Source: Methylobacterium sp. DB0501 (GTDB lineage: Bacteria; Pseudomonadota; Alphaproteobacteria; Rhizobiales; Beijerinckiaceae). From it: a DNA stretch of 64,000 nucleotides. The DNA is taken from NCBI RefSeq assembly GCF_011043735.1, contig NZ_JAAKGV010000020.1, forward strand, positions 1 through 64,000. The letters are read 5' to 3'. The position numbers and the translations under genes are program-made. The notes beneath the pieces are model-generated. The model saw only the letters and a program-made list of their open reading frames with translations, was not told the DNA's origin and did no database searches. Shown here in pieces: positions 25,150 through 32,504 of this stretch (its first letter is position 1; each line of letters starts with the position of its first letter).

Positions 25150-25465
25150 CCAACGAGCGCGCTCCTCGTGGCAAAGGCTGGGCTCTCAGTCGACCATCAA
25201 GCCCCTGCCTTCCGGCGCCGGCCCGCTGATATCCGTCGCCTCGCCCGTGGTCGGAGGAGCACTTGGGCCAGCTGCAGAGCCCGGCGTTCTGATGGAAATC
25301 GATCCTTTCGCACCCTCACCGCCGCACATCCCATCTCCCCGAGGCAGGTCCGGTAAGACAGCCGCACTGCTCGGCTTCGCCGGTCGGATGGACTGGCCCC
25401 AAAGGGGCCTCTTTGAGCCGGAGCTGCGGCGCGCAGCGCCTCCGCAAAGTCGCCTGAGTTTTACG

Positions 25466-25500
25466 AAGGGGCGCACTTATGGGGAAATTTGCATTTCCCC
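25466..25500. other. oriT: Candidate oriT: nic-like sequence plus hairpin
   Basis: On the minus strand the sequence reads ATAAGTGCGCCCCTT (25480-25466), close to the TAAGTGCGCCCT nick region of RSF1010-type (MOBQ) origins. Directly adjacent is a perfect hairpin: GGGGAAAT (25481-25488), TTGC, ATTTCCCC (25493-25500). It lies 39 nt upstream of traA, a MOBQ relaxase gene, and between divergent traC and traA as on Ti plasmids. Confidence 0.65.
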
Positions 25501-25538
25501 TCGCAAGCTGCTAATGGCCAAGCTCAGGAAATCCGCAC

Positions 25539-28500
25539 TTGGCCATCTATCACCTCTCGGCTCAGGTCATCAGCAGTGGCGCCGGCAAGAGCGCCGTCGC
25601 CTCAGCCGCCTACCGGCGCGCCGCGACCATGACCCGCGAGAGCGACGGCAAGGTCATCTCCTACGAGGGCAAGCAGCACGTCACCCACACCGAATTGAGC
25701 TTGCCGGCCCGGGTTCCGGCTTGGTTTCAAACAGCCATTGACGGGCGCAGCGAGAACGGTGCCTCGGCCTTTCTGTGGAACGCCGTCGAGCGGAAGGAGG
25801 GGCAGAAGGGCACCGGCTTCGCGATGGAGATGAACATCGCGCTGCCACTCGAGCTGACGGTCGAGCAGAACGTGGCACTCGCCCGCGACTGGATCGAGAA
25901 CGCGATCACCCAGAACGGCATGGTCGCCGATTGGGCCCTGCACGATGCACCGGACAACCCGCACATCCACGTCATGGTCCCGCTCAGGAAGCTGACCGAT
26001 GACGGCTTCGCGGCTAAGTTTGACTTCGCCCGTGACCGCGACGGCAACGTCCTCTACCGCGAGGACGGCAAGCCCCGCTACGAACGGCTGGCCGGGCCGA
26101 TGAAGCACCTCGTCGACTGGCGCCGATCGTGGGCGGAGACGACGAACCTGCACCTTGCGGCCGCCGGGCTTGATCGGCGCATCGACCACCGCTCGCACGT
26201 CGAGGCCGGGATCCGCATCGAGCCGACCGAGCACATCGGCGTCCACGCGGTGAACATGGCCGCGCTCGGCAAGGTCTCCGACCGTGTCGAGGCGGAGAAG
26301 CAGAAGCGCCGCCGCAATGCGCAGGCCATCATCGAGGATCCCTCGACCCTGCTGCCGATCCTGACTCGCGAGAAGAGTGTGTTCGATGAACGCGATCTCG
26401 CGCGGGCAGTGTTCCGCTACATCGACGATCCGGTGGCGTTCGATGCGGTCCGCCTCAGGCTCGGTCAATCGTCTGAACTCGTTGCGGTGGCAGAGGAGGT
26501 GTTCGATCCCGAGAGCGGCCGGGTGGTGTCGCCGGCCCGCTGGACCACGCGGGCGCTCCTGCGTGCCGAGGTCCTGATGCAGGCCGCGACCGGCCGGCTC
26601 TACGCCGACCAGGGCCATCACGTGGCCCAGCCCGCACTGGCGCGTGCCTTCGCCACCCGCCCGGAGCTGTCCGAGGAGCAGCGCGAGGCGGTCCGCCACG
26701 TCACGACGCCGGACCGGATCGCGGCGGTGGTGGGTTTTGCCGGCGCGGGCAAGTCGACCATGCTCGGCGTCGCACGCGCCGCCTGGATCGGTGCCGGCTA
26801 CCGCGTCATCGGTGGGGCTCTTGCCGGCAAGGCAGCGGAGGGTTTGGAGCGCAGCGCCGGTATCGCGAGCCGCACGCTCGCCTCGTGGGAGCTCGCCTGG
26901 AAGAACGACCGTGACCTGCTGAGACCCGGTGACGTCTTCGTGCTCGACGAGGCCGGCATGGTCGCCTCCGAGCAGCTCTCGCGGATCGTCCAGGAGGTCG
27001 AGCGGCGCGGGGCCAAACTGGTGCTGGTGGGCGACGCCATGCAGCTCCAGCCGATCGAGGCCGGCGCCGGGTTTAGGGCGATCACGGAGACGATCGGCTA
27101 CGCCGAGCTGTCCGAGATCTGGCGCCAGGTGTCTCCGGCCATGCGGCGCGCAAGCGTGGCCTTCGCCCGCGGCGAGGCGGCAGCAGCGCTCGGCGTCTAT
27201 CGCGAGGCTGGGATGATCCGGTTCTCGCCCAATCGCGAGGGTGCGCGCGAGGCCCTGATCGCGGCCTGGAAACCGGACTACCTCGGCCGGAAGCCGGACG
27301 GAGGAACGAGCGAAACGCTGATCCTGGCCCAGACCAACGCCGACGTCCTCGCCCTCAACACCATGGCCCGATCGGCCCTCAAAGCCGACGGGATGCTGGC
27401 CGACGAGGCCCGGTTCGTCACGGCGCGCGGCGAGCGGATGTTCGCTCCCGGCGACCGGGTGCTGTTCTTGGAGAACGACCGCTCGCTCGGCGTGAAGAAC
27501 GGCATGCTGGCCACCGTCGAGACGGCGTCGAGCGGCCGGCTGGTGGTCAAGCTCGATCGGAATGGGACTGGCGACGGTGAGCGGATCGAGGTGCGGGCTG
27601 AGGCCTATCGCAACCTCGACCACGGCTACGCTGCGACCGTGCATAAATCCCAGGGCGCGACGCTCGACCGGGTGCATGTGCTCGTCACCCCCGGCATGGA
27701 TCGGCACCTCGGCTACGTCGCGATGACGCGCCACCGCCACAGCGTGGTCCTGCACGGCGCGCACGCCGACTTCGTGCCGGACTGGCGTCGTGCCAAGTTC
27801 GGCGTCGCACCGTCAACGGACGTTCTCGACGCGGCTGCCCTCGACGGCTTGGCGCGACGGCTGTCGCGGGACGGCTCGAAAGCCTCGACACTGGATCACG
27901 CCAGCGAGGCCGCGTTCCGCGAGGCTGCGGTGTCGTTGACCCAGCCGCCGGAAGCGATGGACGGCGAGACCGTCCGAGATCGCGAGCGGGCAGCGCCGGT
28001 GCTCGATGCCGGCCGGATGGCGGCTGGGATCGCGGCGCTGGCAAACCGGCTCGAAGCCGAGGCGCTGACCAGAGAGAGTTCGGGATCTGCGGTCGTCGAG
28101 GTCGGAGCTGCTCCGCACGCGGCCGAGCGCGACGCGTCGGCAAAACAGCCCACCATCGACGTGTCCGTGTCCCCGGCACTGGCAGCGATCGAGGTCGCCC
28201 TGAGGCGACTGGAGCGGTCTGAGACCGAGACCGCCGATCGGGTCCGTCCGCAGGATCTGCGGGCTCTGGCATCGGCTTTCGCCGAGCGGCGCGGCCTCAA
28301 TGGTCACGCCGCCCTCACGCCTGCTCTGGTGAAGCGTGCCCGAGAGATGGTGCGCAAGGCCGAGACACAGTGGCGCCGGCTCTACGGCCTCGCGACACGC
28401 CTTACTGCGGCCTGGAATACCTTGGCCGCCGCTCGTCCGTCCGCCGCCGTCAAGGCCGCATCGGAGGCTGTCGCTGCTGCGGTGAATGCTGCACCGGAAG

Positions 28501-29345
28501 CCCCCTCAAGAACGGGCCTACCGGCATCACTCAAGCCGTTCCTCGCCGCCGTTTCCTTCGACGAGAAGACCATCCGGCAGGCCCTCTACGACCGTGTCGA
28601 TCCAAACACGCATCTGAAGCTGACGCTGGATGCGCTGCAACGCCGCCTGAAGATGGCGGTCGTGAACCCTGGTCCGCTCTACAAGGCGATCGTCGCCGAG
28701 CTGCGCCAGCCCTGGGAGGTCTATTCCGCACGGGTCGAGGCCCTGCTGTCCGACCCCGAACCGCATGGGGGCTTACGCGGGCGAAAGGGCTGGTTCATTC
28801 CGAAGGCGGACAAGGAGGAACGGGCGAAAGCCGAGGCCGCCTTCGCGCAAGCCCTGACGGCAGCCAACAACCTCAAGGGGCAGTTCGAGACTTCGGCCGA
28901 GAAGGGCCGTGCGGCGGAGATGCAGTACCGCAAACGCCTGCTGATCGAGGTGCCGGGCGTGTCTCCGATCGCGGCCGCCGCGCTGGCCAAGGTCAGTCGC
29001 ATGCCGGCGACGAAAGCGCTCGACGATGCGGTCGTGGAAGCGGTCGCGACCCCCGAGCTGCGGGCCGAGGTGCTCGCCTTCGCCGAGGCAGTCGGGCGCC
29101 GCTTCGGCGCGAATGGCGCGATCGGCCATTCGCCGGCGGAGGGACTTGGCCCGGATCAGTGGCTCACGCCCGAGGAGCGCGAGATCCTCAGCGGCGGCGG
29201 ATACGTCGCCAGCTACGTCAAGGACGGCACCCTGGATGAACTCGTGCTTCGAGCGCAGCTCCAGCAGCAGACCCAGGACCTGCAGCAGGCCGAGAGCCAG
29301 CGTCAGGATCTTGACAGGGGACAGGACCTCGGCCTGTCGCTGTGA
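25539..29345 (+). CDS. traA: TraA: MobA/MobL relaxase fused to a helicase
   Basis: This 1268-residue protein nicks oriT and unwinds the transferred strand. The N-terminal relaxase starts AIYHLSAQVISSGAGKSAVA, with a Tyr-bearing ASAAYRR segment (about residue 25) and the metal-binding motif HDAPDNPHIHV (135-145). The helicase part has Walker A GFAGAGKST (about 398-406), Walker B VFVLDEAGM (about 467) and later GYAATVHKSQGATLDRVHVL, of RecD/TraI type. The C-terminal 400 residues are TraA-specific. The start codon is TTG 25539, giving the family-typical MAIYHL. It diverges from traCDG. Confidence 0.92.
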   Translation: MAIYHLSAQVISSGAGKSAVASAAYRRAATMTRESDGKVISYEGKQHVTHTELSLPARVPAWFQTAIDGRSENGASAFLWNAVERKEGQKGTGFAMEMNIALPLELTVEQNVALARDWIENAITQNGMVADWALHDAPDNPHIHVMVPLRKLTDDGFAAKFDFARDRDGNVLYREDGKPRYERLAGPMKHLVDWRRSWAETTNLHLAAAGLDRRIDHRSHVEAGIRIEPTEHIGVHAVNMAALGKVSDRVEAEKQKRRRNAQAIIEDPSTLLPILTREKSVFDERDLARAVFRYIDDPVAFDAVRLRLGQSSELVAVAEEVFDPESGRVVSPARWTTRALLRAEVLMQAATGRLYADQGHHVAQPALARAFATRPELSEEQREAVRHVTTPDRIAAVVGFAGAGKSTMLGVARAAWIGAGYRVIGGALAGKAAEGLERSAGIASRTLASWELAWKNDRDLLRPGDVFVLDEAGMVASEQLSRIVQEVERRGAKLVLVGDAMQLQPIEAGAGFRAITETIGYAELSEIWRQVSPAMRRASVAFARGEAAAALGVYREAGMIRFSPNREGAREALIAAWKPDYLGRKPDGGTSETLILAQTNADVLALNTMARSALKADGMLADEARFVTARGERMFAPGDRVLFLENDRSLGVKNGMLATVETASSGRLVVKLDRNGTGDGERIEVRAEAYRNLDHGYAATVHKSQGATLDRVHVLVTPGMDRHLGYVAMTRHRHSVVLHGAHADFVPDWRRAKFGVAPSTDVLDAAALDGLARRLSRDGSKASTLDHASEAAFREAAVSLTQPPEAMDGETVRDRERAAPVLDAGRMAAGIAALANRLEAEALTRESSGSAVVEVGAAPHAAERDASAKQPTIDVSVSPALAAIEVALRRLERSETETADRVRPQDLRALASAFAERRGLNGHAALTPALVKRAREMVRKAETQWRRLYGLATRLTAAWNTLAAARPSAAVKAASEAVAAAVNAAPEAPSRTGLPASLKPFLAAVSFDEKTIRQALYDRVDPNTHLKLTLDALQRRLKMAVVNPGPLYKAIVAELRQPWEVYSARVEALLSDPEPHGGLRGRKGWFIPKADKEERAKAEAAFAQALTAANNLKGQFETSAEKGRAAEMQYRKRLLIEVPGVSPIAAAALAKVSRMPATKALDDAVVEAVATPELRAEVLAFAEAVGRRFGANGAIGHSPAEGLGPDQWLTPEEREILSGGGYVASYVKDGTLDELVLRAQLQQQTQDLQQAESQRQDLDRGQDLGLSL

Positions 29346-29494
29346 TGCGGACGCCACGGTGGTCGTATTGGCGCCGGAGCAACGATGGGTAAGGGTAGGC
29401 AGGAGGACATCCGAGTTTTGGGCCGTCGGAAGCTGGATCGAGAGGCCTTGCCCGAAGCCGGATGCGGCCGGGCTGTTTTTGAAGGAACGACACC

Positions 29495-29776
29495 ATGCGC
29501 TTATCCGACCTGCCGGCGCTCGTGACCCAGCGCGAGGACGCCGTGACCCTGCTTCAGGCCATCGCCGCGGGCGTCGACGAGCGTGAGCTTAGCCCCTTCG
29601 TCACCGCTCTCACCACCGCCGAGGACGAGCAGGCTGTCGCGATCATGCGTGGCTCGGGCAACGAGATGCCCTTGCGCGTGCAGCTCGGAGCCCTGCTGGC
29701 GGAGGCTGGGCTGGTGACTGGGGACGAGGCGTTCCAAGCCCTCGACGCGCGTCGCACTCGCGGAGCGGCCGCATGA
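29495..29776 (+). CDS. Small protein upstream of fic, possible antitoxin (93 aa)
   Basis: This 93-residue acidic protein, MRLSDLPALVTQREDAVTLL and onward, is largely helical. It overlaps the start of the fic gene by ATGA, so the two are translationally coupled. Small proteins upstream of class I Fic toxins are usually VbhA-like antitoxins carrying an (S/T)xxxE(G/N) inhibitory helix. I do not see a clean copy of that motif; TTAEDEQ (about residues 40-46) is the nearest. An antitoxin role is inferred from position only; it could instead be a plasmid-specific transfer protein. Confidence 0.55.
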   Translation: MRLSDLPALVTQREDAVTLLQAIAAGVDERELSPFVTALTTAEDEQAVAIMRGSGNEMPLRVQLGALLAEAGLVTGDEAFQALDARRTRGAAA

Positions 29777-31077
29777 GCGCCGATCCCTACGTCTACGACG
29801 GCACCAACGTCCTGCGTAACCGGGCCGAGATCCGGGATCCGGAGGCCCTGGCCGAGCGCGAGCAGTTCGTCTCGTTCCGGGCGCTGCGCCAGATGCAGAA
29901 GGAGCCCGCCCTGGGCAACTTCGACCAGGCGCACTTCGCGGCCGTTCACAAGCGGCTATTTGGCGAGATCTATCCTTGGGCGGGCGAGACTCGCATGGTC
30001 GAGCTGCGAGAGCCGGAGGCCGCTCTCAACGGCCGCAGCGTCGCCTACAGTCCGCCGGCCGCGATCGAGCAGCATATGACGGTTGCCCTGGCCAGCCTGA
30101 AGCGGGAGGAGCCGGGGAACCTCAAGGAGAGCCGGCCGGCGATCCGCTTCGCCCAGACCATGGCGGCGCTCTGGCAAGCTCACCCCTTCCGTAAGGGCAA
30201 TACTCGCACCCTGCTGGCGTTCATGGAGCAGTACGCCCGGCACCACAATCAGCCTCTCGACCAAGCCCTCATCAATCGGGTGCCGCGCGAGACCCGCGAC
30301 GCCCTGGTGCTCGCCACCCGCGGCCAGATCCGGACCTTCTCCGAGATGGTCCGCAATGCGAGGTATTCGGAGGAGCAGCGCGCCCACCCGGTGCTCGGGC
30401 GCCTCTCCGCCGAGGCGTTCGAGGCAACGCGCCTGATGGGCGCTCCGCGCATCGTCCTGCCCGAGCCCGGTACCCAGGTCCGCGGACAGGTGGTTGGGAC
30501 GAGCTACCGCCACGCCCTCGTGCGCGAGGCACGCCAGATCTCGGCGGTGCCGCTGCACTCCTTCCACACGATGCCGGAGAACAACCAGCGCGTCGACGTA
30601 CGCGTACTCGCCGAAGGCGAGCGCCTTGATCGCACCCAGTCGCGCGAGGAGGCAGTGCGAATTCAGGTCACCAGCCGCGTCCTGATACCGGCGACCTACC
30701 TGCTGCTCGCCGGTCAGGGACCGGAGGATGCGGCACGCAACCGGATCGAGATCCCCGGTCCGAGCGACACCCTGGCGGAGGCCTTGCAGACCCGTGCGCC
30801 CAGGGAGATCGCCGCCGAGCCACAGCTGGTCGCCGAGGTGCGCCGGATCGACCAGAGCCTGATCGAGCGGTTCGGCCACCAGGGCTCGGCCCTGCTGGTC
30901 GAGGGCAGTGTTGGCGAAGCCAGGAGCCTGCTGCCTCCCAACCAGGACCTGGCGGAAATCCGCGCCGTGCTCCAACCGCTGTTCAAGGCCGTGGTCGCGG
31001 ACGACCGGCTGCAGATGGCGCTCGCCCAGCAGGAGACGCTCGGCCGCGACGAGCCGCAGCTCGGACGCTCGGTATGA
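29773..31077 (+). CDS. Fic-domain protein with C-terminal extension (AMPylase-like)
   Basis: The 434-residue protein starts YVYDGTNVLRNRAEIRDPEA, the N-terminal signature of VbhT/Bep-type Fic proteins. It has YPWAGETRMVELRE and the catalytic motif HPFRKGNTR (about residue 138), close to the canonical HPFREGNGR/HPFREGNTR. Such enzymes transfer AMP to target proteins such as topoisomerases. An OB-like middle region follows (about 215-320), and the C-terminal 100 residues may be a BID-like secretion signal. It sits inside the conjugation cluster, overlapping both neighbours by ATGA, so delivery through this transfer system is plausible (inference). Note Lys replaces the usual Glu after HPFR. Confidence 0.8.
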   Translation: MSADPYVYDGTNVLRNRAEIRDPEALAEREQFVSFRALRQMQKEPALGNFDQAHFAAVHKRLFGEIYPWAGETRMVELREPEAALNGRSVAYSPPAAIEQHMTVALASLKREEPGNLKESRPAIRFAQTMAALWQAHPFRKGNTRTLLAFMEQYARHHNQPLDQALINRVPRETRDALVLATRGQIRTFSEMVRNARYSEEQRAHPVLGRLSAEAFEATRLMGAPRIVLPEPGTQVRGQVVGTSYRHALVREARQISAVPLHSFHTMPENNQRVDVRVLAEGERLDRTQSREEAVRIQVTSRVLIPATYLLLAGQGPEDAARNRIEIPGPSDTLAEALQTRAPREIAAEPQLVAEVRRIDQSLIERFGHQGSALLVEGSVGEARSLLPPNQDLAEIRAVLQPLFKAVVADDRLQMALAQQETLGRDEPQLGRSV

Positions 31078-31991
31078 CCGCGCTGCATCGCAAGCCAGCG
31101 GCGACTGGAAGCGCCGGCAGGATCGTCGGTGCCGGCGTGCTCGGCATGGCCACACTGGCCATGCTCGGCCTCGTCTGGTGGAGCCTCTCGCCGATCCTCG
31201 GGCGCGTCTACGCCGGCATTCGCCTTGCCGAGACGGCCACCCTGTGGCGGTTCACGGAATGGGGTCGGTACTTCACCACCATGCCGGCCGGCCAGCCCTT
31301 CGCATTCGTGTCGATCTACAAATCGAGCGTCAGCTTCGGCTTGGTGGCGTCCCTGCTCACGGCGCTCATCGGCTATCTCGCCTGGCGCAAGCGCAGCCGG
31401 GAGCACATCGAGGTCATCATCATGGCGCCCCGCGACGGCTTCGCGCACGACGCGATCAGCCAGCGGTTCGTTCCGGCCGATCGCCTGGTGAGGCCACCCG
31501 TCGCGGAACGGGAGCCGGTCAACTCGGTCCTCGCGCCGGCGGCCAATCCATTCACGGCGCTGCGCGACCTACGCGACGCCCGAGCGGTGGAAACGATCGT
31601 TGATGACGTCCCCTGGCATCTGGCTGCCGTGCTCTTCCTGACGATCGACGCGGCGGCGCCACTCAGGGACCGCGAGGTCCGTAACGCCGTCCTCAAAGCC
31701 GCCAGGATCGCAGCTAACGGCTATGCTGGAGATCCGAAAGCCGAGGTGCCGGCAAGCATCGTGTCGGTTCTGCACGGCCATATGCTGGTCGCGCTCACCG
31801 ATCAGGCCGGACGGGACATGCGAGCGCTCAACCAGGTCCATGGGATGCTCGGCAGCACCGAAGACCTGGCGGATGCCATTGCGGCACTGGCCGCCATGGC
31901 GCTTGCGGTAAACCGCTTGTTCTTCCCGGATTATGCTTGGCTTCGTCACGTCGACCCGAGCCTGCAGTCACGGATTACCGACTACGGGTGA
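31074..31991 (+). CDS. Membrane protein, DotM/IcmP/TrbA-like (tentative)
   Basis: The 305-residue protein has two N-terminal membrane segments (GAGVLGMATLAMLGLVWWSL and FGLVASLLTALIGYLAW) and a cytosolic helical C-terminal domain ending FFPDYAWLRHVDPSLQ. DotM/IcmP proteins of type IVB systems have this topology and a late WLKPVDR-like motif, which the end of this protein resembles weakly. DotM normally works with the coupling ATPase DotL. It overlaps the fic gene by ATGA and is the last plus-strand gene before the minus-strand dot genes. The assignment is by topology, weak motif and context. Confidence 0.45.
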   Translation: MTALHRKPAATGSAGRIVGAGVLGMATLAMLGLVWWSLSPILGRVYAGIRLAETATLWRFTEWGRYFTTMPAGQPFAFVSIYKSSVSFGLVASLLTALIGYLAWRKRSREHIEVIIMAPRDGFAHDAISQRFVPADRLVRPPVAEREPVNSVLAPAANPFTALRDLRDARAVETIVDDVPWHLAAVLFLTIDAAAPLRDREVRNAVLKAARIAANGYAGDPKAEVPASIVSVLHGHMLVALTDQAGRDMRALNQVHGMLGSTEDLADAIAALAAMALAVNRLFFPDYAWLRHVDPSLQSRITDYG

Positions 31992-32047
31992 AGCTCACGA
32001 CGGCCGGATTGGCATAAATACAGCGCCATAATCGTGTGGATTGCCGA

Positions 32048-32074
32048 GCAGAGGGTTCGTCACGCAGCCTCTGC
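32048..32074. terminator. Possible terminator between convergent transfer genes
   Basis: GCAGAGG (32048-32054) and CCTCTGC (32068-32074) form a perfect 7-bp stem with a 13-nt loop between the convergent gene ends at 31991 and 32094. There is no T-run, so it is a weak candidate for a factor-dependent or bidirectional terminator. Confidence 0.3.
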
Positions 32075-32093
32075 TTGGCGTCGGTTCTCCGTG

Positions 32094-32489
32094 TCAGGTA
32101 TTACCGGTCATGTAAGTCGTCACGACCCCGATGATCACGCCCAGGATGGTGATGCCTGAGCCGACGATAAGCCCCATCAGCGACCGGCCGACGTCCTCGC
32201 GAGCGTTGTCGTCCTGCGAACTCTTGTAAAGCTTCACGCCGGAAATGCCGGCAAGCCCGATGCCGACCACCGCAAACAGGATCGTGAAGACGATGCCGGC
32301 GTTGTTGCCGCCCTGCGCGATGCTGGACGCGTTGAGCTGAGACGATTGTGCCTTCTGCCGCGCCGTCTTGAGAATATCCAGCGGTGCCGATGGATCGCCG
32401 GTGGTGCCCTGACCCAAAGCCGACATCGCGCTCATGGTCAGCATGGTAGCGCTCGCGAGCACCCGATACTGGACATGCTTGTAATTCAC
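32094..32489 (-). CDS. Type IVB secretion inner-membrane protein (TraR/IcmD-like, tentative)
   Basis: The 131-residue protein starts at GTG 32489 with GGAGG 7 nt upstream. It has an N-terminal export signal (VLASATMLTMSAMSALGQG) and two membrane helices (VFTILFAVVGIGLAGISGVK and LIVGSGITILGVIIGVVTTY). Size, signal and two-helix layout fit the IcmD/DotP or R64 TraR class, which contributes to the inner-membrane part of the channel. It lies 15 nt after the DotO ATPase gene and ends the minus-strand operon. Confidence 0.5.
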   Translation of the reverse strand: MNYKHVQYRVLASATMLTMSAMSALGQGTTGDPSAPLDILKTARQKAQSSQLNASSIAQGGNNAGIVFTILFAVVGIGLAGISGVKLYKSSQDDNAREDVGRSLMGLIVGSGITILGVIIGVVTTYMTGNT

Positions 32490-32504
32490 AAAAAGCCTCC
32501 ATTG

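Noticed and set aside
25602..27764. 720-codon open frame antisense to traA
   Set aside because: It is a high-GC shadow of the traA reading frame; it has no ribosome site and no domain, while traA carries clear relaxase and helicase motifs.
29956..31155. 399-codon open frame antisense to the Fic gene
   Set aside because: It is a shadow frame; the plus strand has HPFRKGNTR and coupled neighbours.
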